Assembly: GCA_902494195.1 (NCBI GenBank)
Contig: CABUSH010000010.1
Location: 17,980-81,979 of the forward strand
Reading direction: 5' to 3'
Source of the DNA: an uncultured Collinsella sp.
GTDB taxonomy: Bacteria; Actinomycetota; Coriobacteriia; Coriobacteriales; Coriobacteriaceae
DNA: 64,000 bases
The translations under genes and the position numbers were made by a program. The notes beneath the pieces are model-generated. The model was not told the origin of the DNA. It saw only the letters and a list, made by a program, of their open reading frames with translations, and did no database searches. Positions 7,904-17,152 of this stretch are shown here, piece after piece; within the stretch, counting starts at the first letter, position 1; every line of letters starts with the position of its first letter.

Positions 7904-9370
7904 TTACTCGCCCTCCGAGGTCTCGGCATCGCCCGCGGCATCCGCCGCATCGACAACCTCGACGCCTTCATCCGCAGCATCGGCCACGTCAATGACTTCA
8001 ACGGCAACGTCCTCGCCAGCATCCTCGAGCTCCTCGTACTCCGAGAAGTCCTCAGCGCCCTCAAAGTCAAAGGCGCGCTGGCAAATGCGGACCTCGTCGC
8101 CCGCACGGCAACCGGCCTTCTCGAGCGCGTCGTCAACACCCATACGCGCAAACTTATGCTGCAGGTAAATGACGGCTTCCTCGTTTTCCCAGTCGGTCTG
8201 GATGACCATGCGCTCGATGGCACGACCGACCACGCGGAAGGCACCGGGCTCTTCCTGGACAATGCGGAAACGCTTCTCACGCTGCAGGCGGCGGCGCTCC
8301 CACTCATCGTCGCGCAGAACGACCGGCTCATCCGAGACAGCCAACTCGGCGCGCAGCTTGGCCACCTGCTCACCTACGGCAAGCATCAACGTATTGAGAC
8401 CGGCGCCCGTCACGGCAGACACGGCAAAGAACATATGTCCATCGTCGAGCGCTGCGCGCTTAAGGTCGGCAATCTTGTCGGCCGTACCCGGCGCATCGCA
8501 CTTGTTGGCGACGACGATCTGCGGACGCTCCGAAAGCTCGGCACCATACTGCTCGAGCTCGCGGTTGATGATTCGATAATCCTCGACCGGATCGCGATCC
8601 TCAAAACCACCCGTCATGTCGACGACGTGCATGATCAGGGCCGTACGCTCAATGTGGCGCAGGAACTGATGACCCAGGCCCTTGCCCTCGCTCGCGCCCT
8701 CGATAAGACCGGGGACGTCGGCAACGACGTAAGAATATTCGCCGGCACGCACCATGCCGAGGTTCGGCACGAGCGTGGTAAACGGGTAGTCGGCAATCTT
8801 GGGGCGGGCGGCACTCATGCGCGCAATGAGCGATGACTTACCCACCGAGGGAAAGCCCACGAGCGCGGCATCGGCCATAAGTTTCATCTCGAGCTCGATC
8901 CAGTGCTCCTCGGCCGGCTCGCCCAGCTGGGCGAACGCGGGCGCGCGGCGCACCGACGTCACAAAGTGCGTATTGCCCAGACCACCGGCGCCACCAGGGG
9001 CCACGACAACGCGCTCGCCGTCGTGCACCAGATCGGCAATCTCGAACATCGGGGTCTGCGTCTCGGGGTCGAGCTCGCGCACCACGGTACCCATAGGGAC
9101 CTTGAGAATCAGGTCCTCGCCGCTCTTACCGTTACGACGGGCACCCTGCCCGTGCGTGCCGCGCTCGGCGCGGAAGTGATGCTTAAAGCGGTAATCGATC
9201 AGCGAAGACAGCTGAGCATCGGCCTGGATGACGACATTGCCGCCACGACCGCCGTCGCCGCCATCGGGGCCGCCCTTGGGGACAAATGCCTCGCGCCTAA
9301 ACGACATGCATCCGGCTCCGCCGTCGCCGCCGCACACGTTAATGCGGCTGATATCGGTGAACTGTGACAA
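7904..9370 (-). CDS. obgE: GTPase ObgE/CgtA
   Basis: Obg is an essential GTPase that works in 50S assembly and stress control. The 488-residue product has the glycine-rich Obg fold (GGDGGAGCMSFRREAFVPKGGP) and the G1 box GFPSVGKSSL, then the switch region DVPGLIEGASEGKGLG and NKCD (G4). The C-terminal OCT domain runs from about residue 340. It ends in an acidic tail rich in Asp, Ala and Glu (from about residue 435). The start is TTG at 9370 with AGGAGG eight bases upstream. A terminator-like hairpin separates it from rpmA. Confidence 0.97.
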   Translation of the reverse strand: MSQFTDISRINVCGGDGGAGCMSFRREAFVPKGGPDGGDGGRGGNVVIQADAQLSSLIDYRFKHHFRAERGTHGQGARRNGKSGEDLILKVPMGTVVRELDPETQTPMFEIADLVHDGERVVVAPGGAGGLGNTHFVTSVRRAPAFAQLGEPAEEHWIELEMKLMADAALVGFPSVGKSSLIARMSAARPKIADYPFTTLVPNLGMVRAGEYSYVVADVPGLIEGASEGKGLGHQFLRHIERTALIMHVVDMTGGFEDRDPVEDYRIINRELEQYGAELSERPQIVVANKCDAPGTADKIADLKRAALDDGHMFFAVSAVTGAGLNTLMLAVGEQVAKLRAELAVSDEPVVLRDDEWERRRLQREKRFRIVQEEPGAFRVVGRAIERMVIQTDWENEEAVIYLQHKFARMGVDDALEKAGCRAGDEVRICQRAFDFEGAEDFSEYEELEDAGEDVAVEVIDVADAADEGVEVVDAADAAGDAETSEGE

Positions 9371-9386
9371 CAGAATCGCCTCCTAC

Positions 9387-9430
9387 AAAAAAGAGGGAGA
9401 CCCTTGAATCCTAAAACTCAAGTGCCTCCC
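9387..9430 (-). terminator. Terminator-like hairpin between rpmA and obgE
   Basis: On the minus strand, a two-part stem is followed by TCTTTTTT. GGGAG pairs with CTCCC at the base and CTTGA with TCAAG above a small internal loop. It sits after rpmA and just ahead of the obgE Shine-Dalgarno. It could end most rplU-rpmA transcripts and let a fraction read into obgE. The stem has an internal loop, so strength is uncertain. Confidence 0.6.
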
Positions 9431-9455
9431 ACATATGTGCTCTATGAAGGGTGAA

Positions 9456-9713
9456 TTACGCGTTCGCGAGCGGGCGTACGCTGACCCTGTGCTTGATACC
9501 CTTGTGGAACTCAACGGTACCGTCGACCAGCGCGAACAGCGTGTCGTCCTTGCCACGGCCAACGTTCTCACCCGGGTGGATGTGCGTGCCGTGCTGACGG
9601 ACGAGAATCGTGCCCGTGGTTACCGTCTGGCCGGCATAGCGCTTCGTGCCAAGGCGCTGACCGCGGGAGTCACGGCCATTACGGGAGGAACCGAGTCCTT
9701 TTTTGTGTGCCAT
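9456..9713 (-). CDS. rpmA: 50S ribosomal protein L27
   Basis: This is L27 of the large subunit, whose N-terminus reaches toward the peptidyl-transferase centre. The 85-residue protein starts MAHKKGLGSSRNGRDSRGQR and has the HPGENVGRGKDDTLFA block. It starts directly with MAHKKG, so it has no cleavable N-terminal extension of the Firmicutes type. It lies 33 bases after rplU, the standard L21-L27 pair. Confidence 0.98.
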   Translation of the reverse strand: MAHKKGLGSSRNGRDSRGQRLGTKRYAGQTVTTGTILVRQHGTHIHPGENVGRGKDDTLFALVDGTVEFHKGIKHRVSVRPLANA

Positions 9714-9746
9714 TGTGTATACCTACTCTTTCGTTACGAGTGTAAT

Positions 9747-10121
9747 CTACTCGGCGACGGGAGCCTCGGCAACAGCCTCGGCCTCTGCCTTGACAGCCTT
9801 CTTGGCGCGGGACGTAGCCTGGACCTTCACGATCTTCAGCTTGGTGAGCTGCTGACGGTGACCCTTCAGACGACGATAGCGCTTACGCTTGTGGAACTTG
9901 AAGACCAGCTGCTTCTCGCCCTTGAACTGCTCAACGATCTGAGCGGTAACCTTGGCCTTGGCCAGCTTGTCGGGATCGGTGACGATCTTCTTACCATCGT
10001 TGAGGAAGATAACCGGCAGGGTGACCTTGTCGCCCTCATTGCCCTCGATCTTCTCGACGGTGATGACATCGTCGGTGGCGACCTTGTACTGCTTGCCGCC
10101 CGTGTTAACGATTGCGTACAT
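9747..10121 (-). CDS. rplU: 50S ribosomal protein L21
   Basis: This is L21 of the large subunit. ATG at 10121 is chosen because MYAIVNTGGKQYKV is the invariant L21 N-terminus and GAAGGGC lies upstream; an in-frame ATG further upstream would add seven residues. The product is 124 residues. Family blocks are visible at VVFEQF-like VEQFKGEKQLVFKF and at KRKRYRRLKGHRQQLTKLKI. A short Ala/Glu-rich C-terminal tail is present (KAVKAEAEAVAEAPVAE). It follows the radical-SAM-linked gene at 10189 closely (67 bases), so L21-L27 may share its transcript. Confidence 0.97.
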   Translation of the reverse strand: MYAIVNTGGKQYKVATDDVITVEKIEGNEGDKVTLPVIFLNDGKKIVTDPDKLAKAKVTAQIVEQFKGEKQLVFKFHKRKRYRRLKGHRQQLTKLKIVKVQATSRAKKAVKAEAEAVAEAPVAE

Positions 10122-10188
10122 GTTTACTTGCCCTTCATGCATCAGTTAGTGCAACAGCCGAATATAGTAGCAGGCGAAAATACCCCCG

Positions 10189-11001
10189 TCAACGAGTATG
10201 TGGAGCAAATCCACAAGTTCGCACAGGTATGGGGCTGACGAGTCGGCCCTCGTCGTCCTCGCATGCTTGATTCTGACGCTCGACATCGTAGGAGCAGATG
10301 GTCACGAGGTCTTGCATACCGGTGGAAACAATAGGTGCATCCACGCCCGGGGTCAAGCCCTGCAACAAAACATCAGCAGCGGAAAGCAAAATTTCCGGAC
10401 GCATGGAGCCTTCGTTGTCGGCATGGGTGTCGAGCATGAGCACCAAATGGTCCGGGCGCTCCCCCGCCGTGATCTCATAGTCCACGAGCGTGTGATCCAA
10501 ATCCAAGCGCTTGCTCTTTTTTCCGCGCGCGTAGTCGATGCCATGGTCCGCGCGCAGCGTGTCGATCGCACGACGTACCTCATCGGCGCTTACGGGCGCC
10601 TCGGGATCCAAGTGCAGGTCGATGCGATACGACAGGCGCGTGAGCTGCGCCGTCAACGCCGGCGTGCGCACGTCGATGTACGCCGCCTCGATGGGCGCCA
10701 AATCGGCCGGAGACGCCGCAGCCAGGCGCCCAAACGCCTCGTCGAGCGCCACGAACTCGGTCATAAAAAGGTCATACCACTCGCAGGTCGACGACGTACC
10801 AACCGGTAGCGCCGAAGAGAAGCCCACGCGCATGTGCGGAGAGAAGCCCTGCGTGACGGCATAGGGAAGTCCCGCACGGCGCACGATGCGCTCAATGGTA
10901 TGGATCACTTCGAGATGGCCCAGGTACTTAAGGCGATCGCGCTTGCCATAGCGAACACGAAGCCTAAAGAGCGTGGGGTTGTCGGTCAGGCGCTCACTCA
11001 T
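10189..11001 (-). CDS. TIGR03936-type radical-SAM-linked protein (DUF2344)
   Basis: This is a companion protein of the TIGR03960 radical SAM enzyme encoded immediately upstream (4-base overlap). The 270-residue product opens with RLRVRYGKRDRLKYLGHLEV and contains GLPYAVTQGFSPHMRVGFSSALPVG, the recognisable family core. In other bacteria the two domains are adjacent or fused and sit beside rplU/rpmA. The function is unknown; a role in modifying an RNA or ribosomal component is often guessed from context. No catalytic cysteines of its own are evident. Confidence 0.88.
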   Translation of the reverse strand: MSERLTDNPTLFRLRVRYGKRDRLKYLGHLEVIHTIERIVRRAGLPYAVTQGFSPHMRVGFSSALPVGTSSTCEWYDLFMTEFVALDEAFGRLAAASPADLAPIEAAYIDVRTPALTAQLTRLSYRIDLHLDPEAPVSADEVRRAIDTLRADHGIDYARGKKSKRLDLDHTLVDYEITAGERPDHLVLMLDTHADNEGSMRPEILLSAADVLLQGLTPGVDAPIVSTGMQDLVTICSYDVERQNQACEDDEGRLVSPIPVRTCGFAPHTR

Positions 11002-12875
11002 GCGCGATCACCCATCAATACATTCTTGGCGTGGAGCGTGGGGCAGATCCCGCAGCCGGTGCACGACGTGCGGGTGCAGTCGGGAGTCGTGACACCCTCG
11101 AGCGAGCGACGGTACTCGCGCTCGAGGAAGCCGCGCGTGCAGCCGGGACTCACATGCTCCCACGGCAGGCGCCAGTCCAACTCGTAGGGCAGGTGCACAA
11201 GCTCATTGAGGTCGATGCCGTTTTTGGCAGCAGCCTCCTTCCAGTTATCGAGCGAGAAATGCTCTACCCAGGCGTCAAAGCGAGAGCCCGCACGCCAAGC
11301 ATCGATGATGACGGGCGTCATGTCACGACCGGCGCGGGACAGCGCGGCCTCGATGAGCGAGGTCTCGGCATCGTGGTAATGCACGCGGACGGCACGGTTG
11401 CGAACGCTCGTGACAAGCAGCTTCTGCCGACGCTTGACGTCGTCGTAGTCGAGCTGCGGGCACCACTGGAACGGCGTGGCAGCCTTGGGGATAAAGACCG
11501 AAACCGAGATGGACACCGAGATCGAGCCGCGACGAGCCTTGGGCACCACGGAACGACCGAGCTCCAGTACGTGATCAGCCAGATTGGCGATGGCCACGAT
11601 GTCCTCGTCGCGCTCGCCGGGAAGGCCCATCATAAAGTAGAGCTTCATGCGGTTCCAGCCGGCCTCGAAGGCCGCCTTGGCCGCACGGTCCAGGTCCTCC
11701 TCGGTCACGTTCTTGTTAATGATGTCGCGCATGCGCTGGCTGCCGGCCTCGGGCGCGAACGTCAGGCCGCCCTTCTTTTCGCCGGCGACCGACTCGGCCA
11801 TATCCACGCCAAACGAATCCAGGCGCTGCGACGGAATAGACACGCGAATACCCGTATCCTCCAGGCGACGGTTGAGCCTGCCGAGCACGTCGCGAATGCA
11901 GGAATGGTCGGTCGTGGAGAGCGAGGTCAGCGACACCTCGTCATAGCCGGTCTTTTCCAGACCCTGAATCACCGACGAGACGATCTGGTCGGCCGAGCGC
12001 TCGCGCACCGGGCGATACGTCATGCCGGCCTGGCAAAAACGACAGCCGCGGGCGCAGCCGCGTAGGATCTCGATAGACAGGCGGTCGTGGACCAGCTGCG
12101 CATAGGGCACGCACGACTGCGACAGCGGATTCGTGGCGCCGAAATCCTCGACGACGCGCTTGTAGACCACGGTCGGCGCATCCTTGCCCTCACGCGGCAC
12201 GGTGTAGCCATGCGGCGAGCAGGGCTCGTCGTGACGAACCTCATAGAGCGACGGCACGTAGTTGCCGGCAATGGATGCAAGCTGCTCGACAATCTGCGCG
12301 CGCGGGACTCCTTCGTCACGCAGGCGGCGATGCAGCTGGCAGGTCTCGAGCAGCGATTCCTCGCCCTCACCGATGAGGATGGCATCGAAGAAGGCCGCGT
12401 ACGGCTCGGGGTTGTACACCGAGGGACCGCCGGCGATGATGATTGGGTCGTCTTCACCTCGGTCGGCCGCTAACAGCGGAATGCCAGCGAGGTCGAGAGC
12501 CTCGAGGAAGTTCGTCACCGCCATCTCGTGCGGTACATGCAGGCCGACGATATCAAACGAGGCGACGGGGGCAGCACCCTCGAGCGAGAGCAGCGGAATG
12601 CCCGCCTCGCGCATGGCGTCACCCATATCGGGCCACGGCACATAGCCACGCTCGCAGGAGATGCCCTCGGCCTGGTTAAGGATGTTGTAGAGGATGGCGA
12701 TACCCTGGTTGGGCAGACCAACCTCGTACACATCCGGGTAGATCAGGCAGCAACGGTAATCGGCATCGGCCTTGGAAAGCGTGCCCCACTCGTGATCGAT
12801 ATAGCGACTCGGCTTCTCGACCTTGGCGAGCAACGGCTCAATTAAATGAAAACAATCTTGGTACGGAACGCGCAA
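10998..12875 (-). CDS. TIGR03960-type B12-binding-like radical SAM protein
   Basis: This 625-residue protein begins with a B12-binding-like Rossmann region (about residues 30-180, LIYPDVYEVGLPNQGIAILYN). The radical SAM core then carries CARGCRFC, with Cys274, Cys278 and Cys281 in the CxxxCxxC pattern that binds the 4Fe-4S cluster. A further Cys-rich C-terminal stretch, CTRTSCTGCGICPTL, may hold a second cluster. The start is TTG at 12875. It overlaps the TIGR03936 partner gene by 4 bases, followed by rplU-rpmA. The reaction is unknown for this family. Confidence 0.9.
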   Translation of the reverse strand: MRVPYQDCFHLIEPLLAKVEKPSRYIDHEWGTLSKADADYRCCLIYPDVYEVGLPNQGIAILYNILNQAEGISCERGYVPWPDMGDAMREAGIPLLSLEGAAPVASFDIVGLHVPHEMAVTNFLEALDLAGIPLLAADRGEDDPIIIAGGPSVYNPEPYAAFFDAILIGEGEESLLETCQLHRRLRDEGVPRAQIVEQLASIAGNYVPSLYEVRHDEPCSPHGYTVPREGKDAPTVVYKRVVEDFGATNPLSQSCVPYAQLVHDRLSIEILRGCARGCRFCQAGMTYRPVRERSADQIVSSVIQGLEKTGYDEVSLTSLSTTDHSCIRDVLGRLNRRLEDTGIRVSIPSQRLDSFGVDMAESVAGEKKGGLTFAPEAGSQRMRDIINKNVTEEDLDRAAKAAFEAGWNRMKLYFMMGLPGERDEDIVAIANLADHVLELGRSVVPKARRGSISVSISVSVFIPKAATPFQWCPQLDYDDVKRRQKLLVTSVRNRAVRVHYHDAETSLIEAALSRAGRDMTPVIIDAWRAGSRFDAWVEHFSLDNWKEAAAKNGIDLNELVHLPYELDWRLPWEHVSPGCTRGFLEREYRRSLEGVTTPDCTRTSCTGCGICPTLHAKNVLMGDRA

Positions 12876-12885
12876 CGGAAAACCC

Positions 12886-13815
12886 CTAAGCAGCGAGATC
12901 TGATGCGTCTTGGTAGGACGCCATAGGACGGGTAGCGCCCGCGACCGTGGTCACCAGATCGCGAACGCGGGAGAACGTGGCAGTGACCACCTCGTTGGCA
13001 CGGCTGTAGTCGACATCGCGCTCGTAGAGCGAAACGAGCGCACGGCCCATGCCGTAGGTGCCCGCGGCAGCAGTGAGCGCCTTGACGGCAAACCCAATAT
13101 GCGGCGTCTGCTTGACGAGCGCGCGGGTGACCGCGCGGATCACAAGACCGCCGGCAAGCACGCCCGCGACCTCGTAGCCGCGCTCGGGCTTAATGCCGCG
13201 TCCAAAGACGGCAGCGAGCTCAAAGAGCATGCCCACCTGCGCCAGCGCCATAACGGGATAATCAGCGCCCGGCAAAAACACCAGTGCACCGGTCGCCATA
13301 TTGGTAAGCGCGCACGAGGTGATGATACGATTGGCCGCCGCGATGCGCATGAAGGCAAAGTTCGCCGCAAAAGCCGTTTCCTTGTCGGTGCGATCGAGAA
13401 TCCAGCGGGCAAGCGTCTCGAGCAGATACGTCTTATCGGTTGCCGCTACCACGCCGAGCATGGGCGTGGACTCCTCGATAAACGGCACCTCCACAGCAGA
13501 CTCGGCAAGCACGCACACGGGCGCGCCGGCGATCACGAGCTCCTGCACGGCACTCTCCAAGCGGTCGGAACCACACGAGAGCACCAGCACCACATCGGTA
13601 TCGGTCTTTGGAGCAATTCGCTCCTCCCCCAGACGCTCGACGCGCACAATACCCGAGGTCGTTTGCGGCACAAAGGCGTCACGCACCGTCTCGGCCAGAA
13701 AGCGCGAGGCGGACGAATCCAGATAGACCGAGACGCGCACCGGCGTATCGGAATCCTTCTTAACGGACGCGCCCATCTTAAAAGCGCGGGTCAGCTTATC
13801 TACGGGAATTTTCAT
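12886..13815 (-). CDS. DUF697-like membrane-associated protein of unknown function
   Basis: I do not recognise this gene with certainty. The 309-residue protein has an N-terminal Rossmann-like half with PVRVSVYLDSSASRFLAETV and VVLVLSCGSDRL. The more hydrophobic C-terminal half (about residues 150-270) has a repeated Ala/Gly helical pattern, including FAFMRIAAANRII and VFLPGADYPVMALAQVGML. That half resembles the DUF697/YcjF group. It begins 18 bases after rodA and ends 10 bases before the radical-SAM gene, bridging the two clusters. There is no P-loop. A membrane-linked partner of the Rod system is possible but unproven. Confidence 0.6.
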   Translation of the reverse strand: MKIPVDKLTRAFKMGASVKKDSDTPVRVSVYLDSSASRFLAETVRDAFVPQTTSGIVRVERLGEERIAPKTDTDVVLVLSCGSDRLESAVQELVIAGAPVCVLAESAVEVPFIEESTPMLGVVAATDKTYLLETLARWILDRTDKETAFAANFAFMRIAAANRIITSCALTNMATGALVFLPGADYPVMALAQVGMLFELAAVFGRGIKPERGYEVAGVLAGGLVIRAVTRALVKQTPHIGFAVKALTAAAGTYGMGRALVSLYERDVDYSRANEVVTATFSRVRDLVTTVAGATRPMASYQDASDLAA

Positions 13816-13833
13816 AGCAAACCCCTCCAGCGG

Positions 13834-15060
13834 TTACGCGGCGCCCGAACGATGCCGCCATATGGATTGTACGATACCCACCGTCAGCAGCTGAATCATC
13901 ATCGAAGACGAACCGAAGCTAATAAACGGTAGCGGAATACCGGTAATCGGCATCATGCCGATGCACATGCCGATGTTTTCGAAGGTCTGGAACGCCCACA
14001 TGCCAACGATGCCCACACACGAAAGACGCAAAAACAGCGACTCACACTTAAAGGCGACGCGAATCGTCGAAAAGATCAGCAGCACGTAGAGGCACAGCAG
14101 CAAAAAGGAGCCGCAGAAGCCAAAGGTCTCGGACAAAAAGGCGAAGACGAAGTCGGTGTGGAACTCAGGCAGAAAGCCGCCGGCTGACTGCGTCGCATGG
14201 CCCAAACCCTTACCAAAGAAGCCGCCCGAGCCAACGGCGATAAGCGACTGCTGCAGGTTGTAGGCATCGTCCGAATCGGCATTATCGGGGTCGATAAAGA
14301 CCGTCAGACGGTTCATCTGATACTGCTTGATGAGCACATCGTGGCCGAGCAGCGAATCAAAGACCGAATCGAGCGCCAGGACGAGGGCCACCAGGCCCAC
14401 GAGCAGGGCCAGGGTCGACAGCACCCATTCGCGGCGTGCACCGCTCATGCAGATGACGATGGCGCCCGAAACCAGCACGACCAGGCCCGAGCCCAGGTCA
14501 CCCATGGCAACGACGGCCAAAAACGGAATGGACAGCATGCCGCAGAGCTTGACGTAGTCGCGAACGGTATCGATGCGACCGTTATACTGCGAGCCAAGCG
14601 TAGCAATAAAGAAGATGGTGATGAGCTTGGCAAGCTCAACCGGCTGGAACGTCAAGCCGATACCGGGAATCTTGATCCAGCCCGTCATGCCCAGACCGCC
14701 CGTATAGGACAGACCCGGAATCTTGGGCGAGAAGATCACGATCAGGTCGATGACGAGCAACGCCGTCGAGAAATTGGAAATACCGCGCAGGTCGGAGCGC
14801 CAGACCAGCACCGCCAGCACCGTGCCGATGCCAATTCCCAGCAAATGGCGCGAGAACGAAGCATCGGCCTTAAACTGCGAAGCCGACCAGATAATGATGG
14901 CACCGTAGGCGACGAGCGCCACAGTAGCCACGAGCACACCGATATGCACCTTTTGGCGAAACGTGCCGCGCGAGGCCGAAAGTTGCTTGTTGACGCGGTC
15001 CAGGCTGCTGCGAGAGCCGGTCTTGGTTGAACGGAACAGATCCGCCGGAGAAAAATCCAT
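13834..15060 (-). CDS. rodA: Rod-shape SEDS peptidoglycan glycosyltransferase RodA
   Basis: RodA polymerises lipid II into glycan strands for lateral wall growth, working with PBP2. The 408-residue protein has about ten membrane segments after a basic, Ser/Arg-rich N-terminus of roughly 35 residues. SEDS landmarks are visible: TGWIKIPGIGLTFQPVELAK, GDLGSGLVVLVSGA (with the conserved Asp in the extracellular loop) and the C-terminal MPITGIPLPFISFGSSSM. It follows the PBP2 gene by 9 bases in the mreB-C-D-pbp2-rodA order. Confidence 0.96.
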   Translation of the reverse strand: MDFSPADLFRSTKTGSRSSLDRVNKQLSASRGTFRQKVHIGVLVATVALVAYGAIIIWSASQFKADASFSRHLLGIGIGTVLAVLVWRSDLRGISNFSTALLVIDLIVIFSPKIPGLSYTGGLGMTGWIKIPGIGLTFQPVELAKLITIFFIATLGSQYNGRIDTVRDYVKLCGMLSIPFLAVVAMGDLGSGLVVLVSGAIVICMSGARREWVLSTLALLVGLVALVLALDSVFDSLLGHDVLIKQYQMNRLTVFIDPDNADSDDAYNLQQSLIAVGSGGFFGKGLGHATQSAGGFLPEFHTDFVFAFLSETFGFCGSFLLLCLYVLLIFSTIRVAFKCESLFLRLSCVGIVGMWAFQTFENIGMCIGMMPITGIPLPFISFGSSSMMIQLLTVGIVQSIWRHRSGAA

Positions 15061-15069
15061 CGCAACCTC

Positions 15070-17139
15070 CTATCGAACCGAAGAATCGCCCGAGGCCGAA
15101 GAGGTATCGGGCTCGTCATAAATCACGCCGAGCACGTCGCGCACGACATGCATCGCGGTATCTGAGCCACCGCCGCCCTGCTCCAGGACGGTAGCGATGA
15201 CATACTTGGGATCATCGGCCGGTGCATAGGCGCAGAACCACGCGTATTCGTCCTCGCCACTTTTCTCGCCCGTGCCCGACTTGCCGTATACCTGCGGCGT
15301 CAGGGTGCCAAAGTGCGCCGCCAGGGACGTCGATGCCGTGTAAATCACGTCGTGCATGCCGTTGCGAACAAGAGCCAAATCCGAATCGCTGTTGATCTTG
15401 GCCTCCAGGCGCTTCTTCTTGCCCTTGCCATTGTACTTATAGGCATCGCCGTCGCCATCGCGCGACACGGCAGACAAAAATACGTGAGGCACGTACTGTT
15501 TGCCGCCGTTGGCAAGACCCATATAGGCGCACGCCATCTGCAGGGGCGTCACCAGGATGTCGCCCTGGCCGATAGCAATGTTGGTCATATCGCCGGCATT
15601 CCACTTGCGGTCCTCGGCAGAGGCGTCGGTGAAGTATGACTCTTTCCACTCGGCATCGGGAATACGACCCGCGCCCTCACTCGGCAGATCGATACCGCAG
15701 GTCTTGCCTAGGCCCCAGCGACGAAAGACCTCCTGCAGGCCCTCGGGATGTTGCTCGTCATAAAAGAACGCCTTACCCATGTCGTAGAAGACGGGGTCGC
15801 ACGAGTTGGCGATACCCGACTGCAGCGTCATGGTGCCGTGGCCAGACGTCAGCCAGCAGCGCTTGCCCCAAGCCTTGCCCAGACCCGTCCAATAACCCGT
15901 GCAGTTGGTTGTCTGCGTTGAAGTGTAGGTTCCAAACTCAAGACCGGCCAGTGCCGAGAGCGGCTTGATGGTCGAGGCCGACATGTACTGTCCGCTAATG
16001 GCGCGGTTGAGCAGCGGGTGCGAACCCTTGTCATCATTGAGCTCGGTCCACACGTCATTTGAGACGCCGCCGATAAAGACGGACGGATCGAACTTGGGCT
16101 GGCTCGCCATGCCCAGGATCTCGCCATTGTTGGGATCGAGACACACCACAGCGCCGTTGCCGGCATTGCTGTAGCCAGTGGTCTTGGCAAGCTCGATAGC
16201 GCTCGCCAGCGCCGTCTCACAGGCCTGTTGGATCTTAAGGTCGAGCGTGAGCTTAATGTCGGAGCCGGCCTTCGCGGGCACGGCGCCGGCCTGACCGGTC
16301 ACATTGCCCGAGGCATCGACCTTGACGGTCTGCTCGCCACGAATACCCTGCAGCAGGTTTTCGTAGTAGCTCTCAACGCCCGCCTGGCCCACGATATCGC
16401 CCGACTGGTACGTAATCTTGCCAGCAGAAGCATCATCATCGCCAGAGGTTTTCTTATTCTGGGCCTCGAGCTGCTCGGAGGTAATGGTGCCGGTATAGCC
16501 CAAGATATGGCATGCCGTCTCGCCGTATGGATACTGGCGCTCGGTACGCTCGGCAATCTTGACGCCCGGGAACTCGCCGGCGTGTTCCTTGATATAGGCA
16601 ACCGTGGAGCGACGGACGTCCGTCGCGATGGTATGCAGGCTCTGAGCGCCCTCTGTATTGTCCTGAATATTGCGAAGGACCGCCACATAAGGCATTCCAA
16701 GCACGTTGGCAAGATGGCGAACCAGAACCTCATCCTCGGCAAGGTCGCGGTAGGCCACGACAGCAAGTGAGGGACGGTTCTGGACAAGCGCCACGCCATT
16801 GCGGTCGAGGATGCGGCCGCGCACAGCGGGTGTGGTAACGGTGCGAGTCTGATTACTATTGGCCTGCTTCTCGTAATAGTCCGACGAGACCATCTGCATG
16901 CCCCACAGCTTGACGGCAAGTGCCGCAAACATCGCGCCCACACCCGTGGTGAGGATGGAAAAGCGGCCCTTAAAGGCGGTCGCCGCGGTATTGCCCTCGC
17001 CCTCGGTGGCGCGCGGAGCCGTTCCATGCTGTGTATCGTAGGTAAAACGGGAATCGCCTCGACGCATGATGACCAGCGCGACCACGATGGCCACAACCAG
17101 CACGATACCGGCGATAATAACCGTCATCTGGGAAGACAT
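15070..17139 (-). CDS. mrdA: Penicillin-binding protein 2, class B transpeptidase
   Basis: This is the transpeptidase partner of RodA in lateral wall synthesis. The 689-residue protein carries a dimerisation domain (RGRILDRNGVALVQNRP). Its catalytic domain has the nucleophile SASTIKPL (Ser389, Lys392), a second motif in ANSCDPVFY, and KSGTGEKSG (Lys620). Unusually, two hydrophobic stretches precede the periplasmic part, at about residues 5-25 and 63-80, rather than the single anchor of most class B PBPs. It lies 13 bases after mreD. Confidence 0.95.
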   Translation of the reverse strand: MSSQMTVIIAGIVLVVAIVVALVIMRRGDSRFTYDTQHGTAPRATEGEGNTAATAFKGRFSILTTGVGAMFAALAVKLWGMQMVSSDYYEKQANSNQTRTVTTPAVRGRILDRNGVALVQNRPSLAVVAYRDLAEDEVLVRHLANVLGMPYVAVLRNIQDNTEGAQSLHTIATDVRRSTVAYIKEHAGEFPGVKIAERTERQYPYGETACHILGYTGTITSEQLEAQNKKTSGDDDASAGKITYQSGDIVGQAGVESYYENLLQGIRGEQTVKVDASGNVTGQAGAVPAKAGSDIKLTLDLKIQQACETALASAIELAKTTGYSNAGNGAVVCLDPNNGEILGMASQPKFDPSVFIGGVSNDVWTELNDDKGSHPLLNRAISGQYMSASTIKPLSALAGLEFGTYTSTQTTNCTGYWTGLGKAWGKRCWLTSGHGTMTLQSGIANSCDPVFYDMGKAFFYDEQHPEGLQEVFRRWGLGKTCGIDLPSEGAGRIPDAEWKESYFTDASAEDRKWNAGDMTNIAIGQGDILVTPLQMACAYMGLANGGKQYVPHVFLSAVSRDGDGDAYKYNGKGKKKRLEAKINSDSDLALVRNGMHDVIYTASTSLAAHFGTLTPQVYGKSGTGEKSGEDEYAWFCAYAPADDPKYVIATVLEQGGGGSDTAMHVVRDVLGVIYDEPDTSSASGDSSVR

Positions 17140-17152
17140 CTACGGGCCTCCC

